A stretch of 64,000 bases of DNA, taken from the NCBI RefSeq assembly GCF_904424705.1, contig NZ_CAJGBF010000015.1:1-64000 (forward strand). The letters run 5' to 3'. The stretch comes from Rossellomorea arthrocnemi (GTDB lineage Bacteria > Bacillota > Bacilli > Bacillales > Bacillaceae_B). Each line of letters starts with the position of its first letter. Position 1 is the first letter of the stretch. The notes below the pieces were generated by a model that saw only the letters and a program-made list of their open reading frames with translations, was not told where the DNA came from and ran no database searches. Positions 50,861 through 59,282 of this stretch are shown piece after piece. The position numbers and the translations under genes are program-made.

Positions 50861-51821
50861 ATTTTAAGAATATCGGTTGGCTATCTATAAAGCATAAATG
50901 TGCCAAAATACTAGCAGTTAATCCGGTCATTTTATTTAATATAGAAAGGTTTTGAAGGTTATCTTCAGAAACGGTAATTTGATAGGGTTTCTTGGTAACA
51001 GATGTTTTAGTAGACTCGATAAATGTTAGTAACTCATTAGTATAAAAGTCATCACCTTTAATGATCGTGAAAATATCTGGAAGCGCTGATAGCTTTTCAT
51101 TAATCTCTCTTGTAGGAGAAATTAAATTTATGTGGTCCGGTAAATAAATGGTAGTCCGCTTCGAATTTGAAATCCGATTATATATTTCACATGAGGTAAT
51201 AGTCTTTCTGAACATGCATGGGTGGAGGTAAGGATTAATCAAATAGAGAAAGTATTGAATCTGAAACTGATTATACAGAATGATCCGGTTTTGTTTGTCT
51301 ATTGAAAAAAGTAATGAGTATCTACCTTTCAATAACTGGCATAATTTTTTATTCTCAATAGGTGTAAAACTTTCTGTCGAAAGAATGATCTTTCGAGGAA
51401 TAGTAGAGTCTTTCTTGAGATGGCCGTCATCTTGATACCACCATACGAGTGCAAGAGGAGTGAGATACTTCTTTAAGAACTCAAAAGGGAGAACTTTCTT
51501 TCCATTCTTGTACCAGACTGTTCTTAAGTTAGTGATGTGATCATGAGTGCGCGATTGTACGTAATATGATTCTGTATAACCTGCCTTAACACGGGTATCT
51601 TCATTTCTTTTATAATGTGGACCTGTTAATGGAAGGTAGTCTTTGAGCCTGAAGTAACAGTCATAACACCATTCTTTGTCCTTGATAGAATGTATGAATT
51701 GAAAACGAGGTTTTCTTTCTTCTTGTTTTACAATGCATCCATCACCTAGCAATTTCCCACAAACCATAGGTAAGAATTCTTCACACGACAACATTTCCTC
51801 CCACCTTTCATCAGAGAACAT
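50859..51821 (-). CDS. Free-standing LAGLIDADG homing endonuclease
   Basis: This 320-aa protein (or 312 from an internal ATG with AAGGTGGGAGG close before it) belongs to the intron-type LAGLIDADG_2 family. The first LAGLIDADG helix is MVCGKLLGDGCIV (about 19-31) and the second is LALVWWYQDDGHL; the acidic D residues of the active site are kept. The region between has the family RTVWYKNGKKVLP motif. It lies outside the hag intron, on the opposite strand, between hag and flaG, and is AT-rich compared with its neighbours, suggesting transfer. No other homing gene is nearby; it may cut flagellin alleles without intron. Confidence 0.85.
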   Translation of the reverse strand: MFSDERWEEMLSCEEFLPMVCGKLLGDGCIVKQEERKPRFQFIHSIKDKEWCYDCYFRLKDYLPLTGPHYKRNEDTRVKAGYTESYYVQSRTHDHITNLRTVWYKNGKKVLPFEFLKKYLTPLALVWWYQDDGHLKKDSTIPRKIILSTESFTPIENKKLCQLLKGRYSLLFSIDKQNRIILYNQFQIQYFLYLINPYLHPCMFRKTITSCEIYNRISNSKRTTIYLPDHINLISPTREINEKLSALPDIFTIIKGDDFYTNELLTFIESTKTSVTKKPYQITVSEDNLQNLSILNKMTGLTASILAHLCFIDSQPIFLK

Positions 51822-51895
51822 TTGTTCTTTTTTAAATTATACCCTCTGGTTAACTTATATAACTTTAAATCCCGCTTCTTTCTGCTAATCTAACC

Positions 51896-51922
51896 TAAAC
51901 TTTCCCCACCAACCACCGATAT
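51896..51922 (+). promoter_or_regulatory. Sigma-D promoter of flaG-fliD operon
   Basis: TAAA (51896-51899), 15 nt, ACCGATAT (51915-51922). It is intact upstream of flaG, so insertion of the endonuclease gene did not disturb expression of the fliD operon. Confidence 0.8.
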
Positions 51923-51952
51923 AATCCATATAACCCTCAGGAGGATCAAAAG

Positions 51953-52312
51953 ATGATTGATAAAGTGACAGGCGGAGTTTCAGGAGTACAATCATTTACT
52001 AGATTAGAGAATCAGACAAGTGAAGAAGTGAAACAAATTCAAGCGCAGGAACGACATCATGAAGAAACCACGAGAAGAGAACCTGTCACCAAAGAGAAAA
52101 TGGAAGATGTCGTGAATGGAATGAATGAGTTTATGTCCACTTCGAATACTCACCTCAAATTTGAATTTCATGATAAATTGAAAGAATATTATGTGACGAT
52201 CGTCGATGATCGGACGCAGGAAGTAGTGAAAGAAATACCGGCAAAGAAAATCCTTGATATGCATGCCGCGATGACGGAATTTGTTGGGTTAATGGTCGAT
52301 AAGAAAGTTTAA
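51953..52312 (+). CDS. flaG: Flagellar protein FlaG (YvyC)
   Basis: This 119-aa protein of the FlaG family affects filament length. The C-terminal domain carries the signature LKFEFHDKLKEYYVTIVDD and EVVKEIPAKKILDMHAAM. The N-terminus is polar. ATG with CAGGAGG. First gene of the flaG-fliD-fliS-fliT operon. Confidence 0.92.
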   Translation: MIDKVTGGVSGVQSFTRLENQTSEEVKQIQAQERHHEETTRREPVTKEKMEDVVNGMNEFMSTSNTHLKFEFHDKLKEYYVTIVDDRTQEVVKEIPAKKILDMHAAMTEFVGLMVDKKV

Positions 52313-52327
52313 TGGAAGGAGATACAT

Positions 52328-53830
52328 ATGGCTGATATGCGAATTGGTGGCCTTGCCAGTGGTATGGACACGGATCAAATCATAAAAGATTTAATGAAGG
52401 CGGAACGAATTCCTTTAGATAAACTGGAACAGAAGAAGCAATACCTTGAATGGCAGCGTGATGATTACAGGGATATGAATAAGATGATGTTTGATTTTAG
52501 TAATCTTATTTTTGACGGAGTGATGAAGCAGGGGACGTATACGCAGAAGACGATTAGTGTGTCTGATCCTTCTGTTGTATCTGTGAAAAATATTAATTCT
52601 ACTACCGATTTTTCTGGAAACTTGGAAGTTGGGAATCTAGCCAAATCAGCAACGATCATTAGTGGAGCTACCGGCATCACAGATTCATCCAAGACTTTAA
52701 AAGAACTAATGCCTGGCTTAAGTGGCACACAAAAAATAAACATAAAATCTATACTTAAAGATGGAACATTGGATCCTAAGGGAACATCCATCGAATTTGA
52801 ACCTGAAAAGGAAACGTTAAATAGTTTGATATCAAAGATCAATCAGCAAACAGGGGTTTCTGTTTTCTTTGATGAAAAAACAAAACAATTTTCTTTCACT
52901 GCCAAAAACTCAGGTGATGCTGCCGGGAATGATATCGTTCTTTCGGATGAAACAGGTACTTTTTTTGATAGTCTGCAATTAACGGATTCAAATTTCAGTG
53001 GAGTGCGTCAGGAAGGGGTAAACGCAACGTTTACCTATAATGGACTTACGACGACGAGACCTTCAAATACCTTTACCATTAATGGATTTGAATTAACGTT
53101 GAAAAACGAGTCGACAGGTCCTGTCACCTTTACTTCTGCACCTGACACCGACAAAATCCTAGAAAAAATCGTCAAATTCGTCGACGAATACAACAAACTC
53201 ATAGAAAAAGTAAACGGCGAAGTAAACGAAAAAAAATACCGTGATTTTCAACCATTGACAGCTGAACAAAAAGAGTCAATGGAAGAAAAAGAAATTGAGC
53301 TATGGGAAGAAAAGTCTCGAAGCGGTACACTGCGTAATGACTCTGTATTAACTTCTGGTCTCAACAAAATGCGATCTGACATGTACACACCAATCTCTGG
53401 TGGAACATCAGGCTTTGACCAATTAGCCCAAATCGGAATCAAAACATCAAGCAACTACCTTGACCGTGGAAAGCTTATTATCGATGAAAATAAACTGAGA
53501 GAAGCGATTTCAAAAGACCCGAATGCCATCTATGAGATTTTTGCTAAAGATGGTGCGACGTCAAATGAACAAGGGATCGCACGTCGTTTACGTGATACGT
53601 TGAAAGATACAATGGACAGCATTGAGCAAAAAGCAGGGAAAGCATCGAGCACCAATAATACATTTACTTTAGGCCGTTTACTAAACAACATGGACAACCA
53701 AATGGACCGATTTGAGGACCGGTTGATCCAAGTCGAAGACCGCTACTGGCGCCAATTCACCGCCATGGAAAAAGCCATCCAGCGCTCCAACGAACAATCC
53801 ATGTTCCTCATGAACCAATTCGGCGGCTAA
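52328..53830 (+). CDS. fliD: Flagellar cap protein FliD
   Basis: FliD is the hook-associated protein 2 that caps the growing filament and guides flagellin folding. 500 aa. N-terminal MRIGGLASGMDTDQIIKDLMKAERIPLDKLEQKKQ-type helix pattern is present and the C-terminus has the coiled part VEDRYWRQFTAMEKAIQRSN. Lies between flaG and fliS, as in Bacillus. Confidence 0.95.
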   Translation: MADMRIGGLASGMDTDQIIKDLMKAERIPLDKLEQKKQYLEWQRDDYRDMNKMMFDFSNLIFDGVMKQGTYTQKTISVSDPSVVSVKNINSTTDFSGNLEVGNLAKSATIISGATGITDSSKTLKELMPGLSGTQKINIKSILKDGTLDPKGTSIEFEPEKETLNSLISKINQQTGVSVFFDEKTKQFSFTAKNSGDAAGNDIVLSDETGTFFDSLQLTDSNFSGVRQEGVNATFTYNGLTTTRPSNTFTINGFELTLKNESTGPVTFTSAPDTDKILEKIVKFVDEYNKLIEKVNGEVNEKKYRDFQPLTAEQKESMEEKEIELWEEKSRSGTLRNDSVLTSGLNKMRSDMYTPISGGTSGFDQLAQIGIKTSSNYLDRGKLIIDENKLREAISKDPNAIYEIFAKDGATSNEQGIARRLRDTLKDTMDSIEQKAGKASSTNNTFTLGRLLNNMDNQMDRFEDRLIQVEDRYWRQFTAMEKAIQRSNEQSMFLMNQFGG

Positions 53831-53852
53831 TCATCATTAAAGGAGGGTCATT

Positions 53853-54257
53853 ATGGCCATCAACAACCCGTATGCAGCATACAAGAACAACTCGGTCAAT
53901 ACCGCATCACCAGGTGAACTCACCCTTATGCTCTATAACGGAAGTCTGAAATTTATTCATATCGCGAAAAAAGCGATTGAAGAAAAAAATATTGAACTGA
54001 AAAACACTAATATTCAGAAGACCCAAGCCATCGTGAATGAGCTGATGGTTACCTTGAATACGGATCTTGAGGTCTCACAAAACCTCATGTCCTTATACGA
54101 CTACATCAACCGTCGCCTAACAGAAGCCAATGTTAAGAATGACTCGGTGATTTTAGAAGAAGTAGAGAGCCTCATCACAGACTTCCGTGACACATGGAAA
54201 GAAGTCATTCAACTAAACCGCCAGAAGCAGCATGCCGGTCAAGGTGGACAGGCGTAA
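53853..54257 (+). CDS. fliS: Flagellin chaperone FliS
   Basis: FliS binds the C-terminal D0 end of flagellin and keeps it monomeric until export. 134 aa. Starts with NNPYAAYKNNSVNTASPGEL and LTLMLYNGSLKFI, a near-canonical FliS N-terminus. Overlaps fliT at TAATG. Confidence 0.96.
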   Translation: MAINNPYAAYKNNSVNTASPGELTLMLYNGSLKFIHIAKKAIEEKNIELKNTNIQKTQAIVNELMVTLNTDLEVSQNLMSLYDYINRRLTEANVKNDSVILEEVESLITDFRDTWKEVIQLNRQKQHAGQGGQA

Positions 54258-54604
54258 TGAGCTCGGTCCTTCTTTGCTATACGATCACGAAGCAATTGAA
54301 AGAAGCATTGGAACACGTGAATGATGAAAACAGGGAATCCAAGATTGAGGAAGTGGAATCTCTTTTAGAAAAAAGACAGAGCCTGCTTTGCACCATTAAG
54401 CCTCCCTATACGCAGGATGAGCAGGCACTCGGCAAGCAGATGATTGCCTGGAACGGGCAAATCGATCGACAGCTGGCTCAGTTGCGTCTGCAAATCAAGC
54501 GGGACATGAACGGCTTGACTAAGAAAAAAACGTCGGTACAAAAATACTCCAACCCATACGAATCTTTACAATATGATGGGATGTTCTACGATAAAAAGAA
54601 ATAG
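54257..54604 (+). CDS. fliT: Flagellar chaperone FliT
   Basis: This 115-aa helical protein starts at the ATG overlapping the fliS stop (MSSVLLCYTITKQLKEAL) and likely escorts FliD. Pattern EEVESLLEKRQSLLCTIKPP and QIKRDMNGL matches FliT/YviC of Bacillus. Lysine-rich end (MFYDKKK). Confidence 0.88.
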   Translation: MSSVLLCYTITKQLKEALEHVNDENRESKIEEVESLLEKRQSLLCTIKPPYTQDEQALGKQMIAWNGQIDRQLAQLRLQIKRDMNGLTKKKTSVQKYSNPYESLQYDGMFYDKKK

Positions 54605-54612
54605 GTGATTCT

Positions 54613-55083
54613 TTGACAACAAAATTAGACGAAAAACAGTACGAATTGGTCAGCCAATACGTCGGAATGCTCGACACAATCGAAGAAGCACTGAAATATG
54701 TGGAAGCAAGCTTCACGGATTTCAGCAAAACAGAGGGGGACCAGGTCCTTTCCGATGTCTTCATGGCCATTGGTCAGATTTCAGAAAGCAATCCTTTGTT
54801 GAAAGAAATATTTGATGGGGAAGGCGTTCAGAAAGCATTAACCGGATTTGATTCGGTGACGGATCAGGCGTGGAAACTGGAAGGACAGCTGGATAACAAC
54901 GAAGTTAAACATAGCATTGTACAGGAAAAACTATCACCAGCCTTCTCTACATGGAAAGCGTCGATTGAAAGCCAACTTAAACCGTATTTAATCACACTAA
55001 GTCTCGAATCTACGAGGCTTTTTTCTTTTTCCAAATACTCTCATGCTATAATAATAGAAAAAAGCTGGAGGAAGCAGGTATGA
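54613..55083 (+). CDS. Hypothetical helical protein in the flagellar operon
   Basis: A TTG start 8 nt after fliT (ribosome site AGGTGA) gives up to 156 aa. The first ~130 residues form a plausible soluble helical domain (MTTKLDEKQYELVSQYVGML, then IEEALKYVEASF). The last ~26 residues (from about LESTRLFSF) run through a strong terminator hairpin at 55000-55024, so the native stop may have been lost or the reading extended. It ends in an ATGA overlap with the next gene. I do not recognise the family. Confidence 0.55.
   Translation: MTTKLDEKQYELVSQYVGMLDTIEEALKYVEASFTDFSKTEGDQVLSDVFMAIGQISESNPLLKEIFDGEGVQKALTGFDSVTDQAWKLEGQLDNNEVKHSIVQEKLSPAFSTWKASIESQLKPYLITLSLESTRLFSFSKYSHAIIIEKSWRKQV
55000..55031 (+). 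terminator. Terminator inside the 3' end of the 54613 gene
   Basis: AGTCTCG, AATCTA, CGAGGCT followed by TTTTTTCTTTTT: strong intrinsic terminator that probably ends the fliD operon transcript. Confidence 0.85.
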
Positions 55084-55412
55084 AAACCAGTGTGATAGAT
55101 GAAATTCGAAAACTATGCCTATTTTATCCCGAGGTTCATGAACATGTAGACGGATTCGGTCACATATCTTTCCGCGTAAAGGACAAACCATTTGTCATTA
55201 TCGGAGAGACCTTATCGATTAAGACCCTCCCTGCCACCCAGGAAATTCTCCTCGAACAGCCGGGCTTTATCAAAGCACCATACATAGGAAGGCATGGTTG
55301 GGTGCTGGTTGAGATAGAGAAAGTGGGCTGGCAAACGATTGAAGGATTGATTCGTGAGGGCTTTTTGATTGCAGCTCCAAAGAGACTGGCCGATCACATA
55401 CGAAATGGATGA
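55080..55412 (+). CDS. MmcQ/YjbR family protein
   Basis: This 110-aa protein has the YjbR (DUF419) double-wing fold, seen in IRKLCLFYPEVHEHVDGFGH, SFRVKDKPFVIIGET, and IGRHGWVLVEI. DNA binding is suspected for the family but no target is known. Good ribosome site GGAGG before the ATG at 55080. Probably unlinked to flagella; stands after a terminator. Confidence 0.75.
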   Translation: MKTSVIDEIRKLCLFYPEVHEHVDGFGHISFRVKDKPFVIIGETLSIKTLPATQEILLEQPGFIKAPYIGRHGWVLVEIEKVGWQTIEGLIREGFLIAAPKRLADHIRNG

Positions 55413-55418
55413 AAAAAC

Positions 55419-56174
55419 ATGATAAATTTAATCACCAATGAACTCATTAAACAAATTACCCGTCCGCGTATGGGGATTTCCCTGGGCATCATCGTGCTCA
55501 TCGATTCCATCGCATCCCTTTTTGTCTATCTGCTCTTCGACGGAGCCCAATTTTCATTCTGGGAATATATGCGGATCAGTTCTAACCTCCTTATCGTCAT
55601 TCAGATTTTCTGTCTGATTATCGCTGGGGATATTGTGTCAAGTGAATTCTCTACGGGCACTATAAAGCTTCTCCTCATACGACCGATTAGCCGTGTGAAC
55701 ATTTTACTTTCCAAATACATAACTATTTTAGTCATCGCGATGGTTTTAACAGCCGCTCATTTCTTATTTTCGGTCATACTTGGTTCACTCTGGTTTTATG
55801 ATAGCTTCTTTGACTTCAACGTGAACTTTTTCATCGTGGCAGGTGCGTATGTACTGAGATTTATAGAATTGATTGTAATCTGCTCGATCGCCTTTACCTT
55901 TTCTGTCCTGACGAGAAGCAGTTCGTTTGCGATTGGTTCAACTATTTTTCTCACCTTTTCAGCCGGGACGTTTTTGATTCTCATGAACGAACGGGGCTTG
56001 GAGTGGGGGAGATATCTATTTTTTGCCAATACCGATTTGCAACAGTATTTCTTCGGGACACCTCCGTTTGAAGGAATGACATTTTGGTTTTCCGTTGTGG
56101 TGATTCTGGTGTATTTGGTTGGGTTTGGTGGATTGGCCTGGTGGAGTTTTGGCCGGCGGGATGTGGAGGTTTAG
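55419..56174 (+). CDS. ABC-2 type permease without adjacent ATPase
   Basis: This 251-aa membrane protein has six helices. It shows the ABC-2 pattern: N-terminal KQITRPRMGI, the SSEFSTGTIKLLLIRPISR motif facing the ATPase, and the end WWSFGRRDVEV. The usual ATP-binding gene is missing; upstream is yjbR-like, downstream a REP array. It may borrow an ATPase elsewhere, or the locus was rearranged. No substrate assigned. Confidence 0.8.
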   Translation: MINLITNELIKQITRPRMGISLGIIVLIDSIASLFVYLLFDGAQFSFWEYMRISSNLLIVIQIFCLIIAGDIVSSEFSTGTIKLLLIRPISRVNILLSKYITILVIAMVLTAAHFLFSVILGSLWFYDSFFDFNVNFFIVAGAYVLRFIELIVICSIAFTFSVLTRSSSFAIGSTIFLTFSAGTFLILMNERGLEWGRYLFFANTDLQQYFFGTPPFEGMTFWFSVVVILVYLVGFGGLAWWSFGRRDVEV

Positions 56175-56193
56175 GGGATCTGTTGTTGATAGG

Positions 56194-56329
56194 GTGCCAG
56201 GCACAGACCAATAGAAAAGTGCCAGGCACAGATGAGGGGAAGGGTGCCAGGCACCAACCGAAAGAAAAGTGCCAGGCACAGATGAGGAAGAGAGTACCGG
56301 GCACTAAGTAAAAGAAAAGTGCCAGGCAC
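56194..56329 (+). repeat. Left REP array: six 11-bp palindromes, 25-bp period
   Basis: GTGCCAGGCAC starts at 56194, 56219, 56244, 56269 and 56319, with a variant (GTACCGGGCAC) at 56294: six units exactly 25 bp apart. The 14-bp gaps are purine-rich and partly alike (for example CAGATGAGG). It lies 106 bp before the RAYT gene. Confidence 0.95.
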
Positions 56330-56435
56330 CACCAATAAATCCGGCAAATTCTCAATGTAACAAAAAGAGGGTTTTATTTCTAAATGTCGAATGTAGTTAT
56401 TTGTCTATAATTCTGAAAGAAGAAAGGAAGATTCA

Positions 56436-56999
56436 ATGCCGCGAAAGCCTAGAGTTTGGTATCCTGGAGCTATGTATCATGTGACTGCCCGAGGAAATAG
56501 AAAGAACAATCTATTCCGTGATCGAAAAGATTATCAATTCTATTTAACCCTGTTACAAAAAGCAAATGAGAAACTCCCCTTTATTCTTCATTCTTATTGC
56601 CTCATGCCAAATCATATTCACCTCATTATTGAAACGATTGAAGACCCACTCTCTCAAATCATCCATTACGTTCACTCTAACTATGCAAAATATTTTAATA
56701 AAAAGTACGATTACATTGGTCACGTATTCCAAGACCGCTATTTTGCAAAGTTAATTAAAAACTGGAAGCAGATAATGGATACCAGTAGTTATATCCATTT
56801 AAACCCGGTGAGGTCCAGGTATGTGAAAAATCCAGAAGATTATTACTGGAGTAGCTATAAAACATTTATTATATCAGGCTATAAAACCCTTGCAGATCCT
56901 ACCAAAATTCTAAAGAATCTTGGTGATCATCCAAATGATAAGTACAAATTTTATGTAGAAACCAAATTGAATACGAAAGATTGGGGCTTTATTAAATAA
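56436..56999 (+). CDS. REP-associated tyrosine transposase (RAYT, IS200-like Y1)
   Basis: This 187-aa Y1 single-strand transposase binds and cuts REP hairpins. The HUH motif is seen in MPNHIHLII and the catalytic Tyr in SYIHLNPVRSRY. N-terminus MPRKPRVWYPGAMYHVTARG is the family signature. AT-rich compared with neighbours. It is tightly framed by two arrays of 11-bp palindromes (56194-56329, 57006-57141), which are almost certainly its substrates. Confidence 0.92.
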   Translation: MPRKPRVWYPGAMYHVTARGNRKNNLFRDRKDYQFYLTLLQKANEKLPFILHSYCLMPNHIHLIIETIEDPLSQIIHYVHSNYAKYFNKKYDYIGHVFQDRYFAKLIKNWKQIMDTSSYIHLNPVRSRYVKNPEDYYWSSYKTFIISGYKTLADPTKILKNLGDHPNDKYKFYVETKLNTKDWGFIK

Positions 57000-57005
57000 T
57001 AGAAG

Positions 57006-57141
57006 GTGCCAGGCACAGAAAGGGGGAGTAGTGCCTGGCACCAAACAAGATAATGGTACCTGGCACCAAACAAGATAATAGTGCCAGGCACCAAACAAGA
57101 TAATGGTACCAGGCACCAAACATGTTAATAGTACCTGGCAC
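57006..57141 (+). repeat. Right REP array: six 11-bp palindromes, 25-bp period
   Basis: Units start at 57006, 57031, 57056, 57081, 57106 and 57131, again exactly 25 bp apart: GTGCCAGGCAC, GTGCCTGGCAC, GTACCTGGCAC, GTGCCAGGCAC, GTACCAGGCAC, GTACCTGGCAC. Three of the gaps repeat CAAACAAGATAAT. The first unit is 6 bp after the transposase stop. Span and number equal those of the left array. Confidence 0.95.
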
Positions 57142-57393
57142 CTTCAAGGTCTCTAACCCCTTCGCAATTCCACCCCAAATAGCGCCCCAAACTCCTCACA
57201 AAACCTCCACAAAAACTCCATATCCCCACCCTCTAACCCAACAAAAAAGTGAGATAATTATACTACAAAGAGTGAAGGTGAACCCAATACACAGCAACCA
57301 CCAATTCACTCTTAAACATTCTCTACTCCTTCCACCTCAACCTTTTCGACACCACTTAACAAAATTCATGAAAGTTGACAAAAAATTTAGAAA

Positions 57394-57419
57394 GTTTAAG
57401 AAGGATTAAAGAAGGGAAT
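57394..57419 (+). promoter_or_regulatory. Sigma-B-like promoter of hpf
   Basis: GTTTAA (57394-57399), 14 nt, GGGAAT (57414-57419) resemble the sigma-B consensus GTTTAA-N12-14-GGGTAT. In B. subtilis hpf (yvyD) is transcribed from sigma-B and sigma-H promoters, so this fits. A TTGACA at 57375-57380 lacks a clear -10 partner. Confidence 0.55.
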
Positions 57420-57464
57420 AGAGAATATATAAACATAGCTTTATTTTTAAAAGGAGGAGTTTAC

Positions 57465-58043
57465 ATGTTGAACTACAACATTCGAGGCGAGAACATTGAG
57501 GTAACTCCAGCGATTCGCGAACACGTGGAGAAGAAGATTGGCAAGTTAGACCGTTACTTTAATGAAACTCCTGATGCAAATGTACATGTTAATTTAAAAG
57601 TGTATCCTGATAAAAATACGAAAACAGAAGTGACTATTCCAATGCCGCATTTAGTGCTACGTGCAGAGGAACGCAACACAGATATGTATGCGGCCATTGA
57701 TCTGATAGTAGATAAATTGGAGCGTCAAATTCGCAAACATAAGACAAGAGTGAACAGAAAAATGCGCGAAAAGGGTAGTCCTAAAGAGTTTTTCGCGGCT
57801 CAGGAAGATCTGAATCACGTTTCTCCGAACGGGGCAGCTGCCATTGAACTGGAGGAAGAGGATGATACGGAAGTAGTGAGAACGAAGCAGTTCAATCTTA
57901 AACCGATGGACAGTGAAGAAGCGATTCTGCAGATGAATATGCTCGGTCACACATTCTTCATCTTCACAGACGCAGAGACTAACGCAACGAACATTGTGTA
58001 CAAGCGTCGTGATGGCAAGTACGGCTTGATTGAAACAAACTAA
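57465..58043 (+). CDS. hpf: Long-form ribosome hibernation promoting factor HPF
   Basis: HPF dimerises 70S ribosomes into inactive 100S particles in stationary phase or stress. 192 aa from ATG with AAAGGAGG; the reading upstream of it is not coding. The N-terminal S30AE domain ([49 protein letters not shown]) is followed by the C-terminal dimerisation domain ([33 protein letters not shown]). Usual position before secA in Bacillus, here with four other genes between. Confidence 0.95.
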   Translation: MLNYNIRGENIEVTPAIREHVEKKIGKLDRYFNETPDANVHVNLKVYPDKNTKTEVTIPMPHLVLRAEERNTDMYAAIDLIVDKLERQIRKHKTRVNRKMREKGSPKEFFAAQEDLNHVSPNGAAAIELEEEDDTEVVRTKQFNLKPMDSEEAILQMNMLGHTFFIFTDAETNATNIVYKRRDGKYGLIETN

Positions 58044-58060
58044 TTTCATAACCAAGAGGT

Positions 58061-58090
58061 CCTGCGGTCGCTTTGACTGCAGGATTTTTT
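58061..58090 (+). terminator. Terminator of hpf
   Basis: CCTGCGGTC, loop GCTTT, GACTGCAGG, then TTTTTT. Confidence 0.85.
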
Positions 58091-58158
58091 CATTCTTAGG
58101 AGGATTTTACCATTTTTTGTCGAAGTTTGAAGGTAGACAAAGAAGAGGGGGAAACCAA

Positions 58159-59268
58159 ATGAGAGATTCACGGTTAGAGAAGTTGGCGGAAGTGCTTTTG
58201 ACTCATTCCTTGAAAGTGAAGGAAGGGGAAAAGGTGATGATAACGGGGGAGCATTCAACGCAACCTCTTATAAAGGAGCTGCTGAAAAAATCATATGAGA
58301 TGGGGGTAATCCCCTATTTTGAATTTGGCGATCTGGAATTAAATCGAATTATGGCTACACATGCAAAACCTGAACAGATGATACTTCGAAATAAATGGAA
58401 TATGCAGCAGTATCAGGATTTGGATGCCTTTATCCATATTGCCAGTGAGGCAAACGACGCAGAGATGAGCGAGGTCCCTGCTGAGCAATGGCAGCTCCTC
58501 ATGCCACATATGAAAGAGTCCAATGACTATCTTATTCAAAACAAGAAATGGGTTCTTTTAAACTATCCAAACTTTTCCCTCGCTCAAAAAGCGAAGATGA
58601 GCTATGACACGTTCTTCGATTATCTATTGGAAGTCTGCACGGTTGATTATAAGCAGATGGAAGAAGCCCAGAAGCCCCTTAAAGAGTTGATGGATAAAAC
58701 CGACAAGGTGCGTATCACCGGTGAGGGGACGGACCTGACATTTTCCATCAAAGATATTTCGTCTGTTATGTGTTTCGGTGAGCGGAATATTCCTGACGGA
58801 GAAGTGTATACGGCTCCTGTGAAGGACAGTGTCAATGGAACGATTACGTATAATACACCGACACTTTATCGCGGATTCTCTTTTAACAATGTCTCTTTGA
58901 CGTTTGAGAACGGGAAGATTGTGAAAGCGACGGCTGATAAAACGAAGGAACTGAACGATATTCTGGATACAGATGAAGGTGCCCGCTTTATCGGTGAGTT
59001 TGCTCTTGGGGTGAATCCGAAGATCAATGAACCGATGATGGATATTTTATTTGATGAAAAAATTAACGGAAGCTTTCATTTTACACCGGGACAGGCCTAT
59101 GAACAGGCAGACAACGGAAATCGTTCCAGCGTACATTGGGATATGGTATGCATTCAGCGTCCCGAATATGGCGGCGGGGAAATTTACTTCGATGATGTTT
59201 TAATTCGCAAAGATGGGTTATTTGTAGTAGAAGAGCTAAAAGGATTAAATCCTGAAGCTTTAATCTAA
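58159..59268 (+). CDS. M29 family aminopeptidase (AmpS/PepS-like)
   Basis: This 369-aa cytosolic metallo-aminopeptidase belongs to the thermophilic M29 family, which removes N-terminal residues with Co, Zn or Mg. The ATG at 58159 (MRDSRLEKLAEVLLTHSLKV) has AGAGGGGG upstream. Metal ligands expected in the family: E in FGERNIPDGEVYTAP, E in IGEFALGVNPKI, H in SVHWDMVCI, D in YFDDVLIRKDG. Followed by a DUF1028 gene 14 nt away, likely in one operon. Confidence 0.88.
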   Translation: MRDSRLEKLAEVLLTHSLKVKEGEKVMITGEHSTQPLIKELLKKSYEMGVIPYFEFGDLELNRIMATHAKPEQMILRNKWNMQQYQDLDAFIHIASEANDAEMSEVPAEQWQLLMPHMKESNDYLIQNKKWVLLNYPNFSLAQKAKMSYDTFFDYLLEVCTVDYKQMEEAQKPLKELMDKTDKVRITGEGTDLTFSIKDISSVMCFGERNIPDGEVYTAPVKDSVNGTITYNTPTLYRGFSFNNVSLTFENGKIVKATADKTKELNDILDTDEGARFIGEFALGVNPKINEPMMDILFDEKINGSFHFTPGQAYEQADNGNRSSVHWDMVCIQRPEYGGGEIYFDDVLIRKDGLFVVEELKGLNPEALI

Positions 59269-59282
59269 AGGAGGGCATCACC

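Noticed and set aside
55981-57119. Minus-strand ORFs with repeated VPGT/AWH peptides
   Set aside because: They are readings of the palindrome arrays, not genes.
56194-57141. CRISPR array
   Set aside because: The regular 25-bp spacing looks CRISPR-like, but the repeat is only an 11-bp palindrome, the 14-bp gaps are partly repeated and too short for spacers, and a Y1 transposase rather than cas genes lies between.
58725-58740. Another copy of the GAGGGACGGACCTC motif in the aminopeptidase gene
   Set aside because: The sequence GGGGACGGACCTGAC differs at both ends and encodes ordinary conserved residues (EGTDLTF), so it is probably chance.
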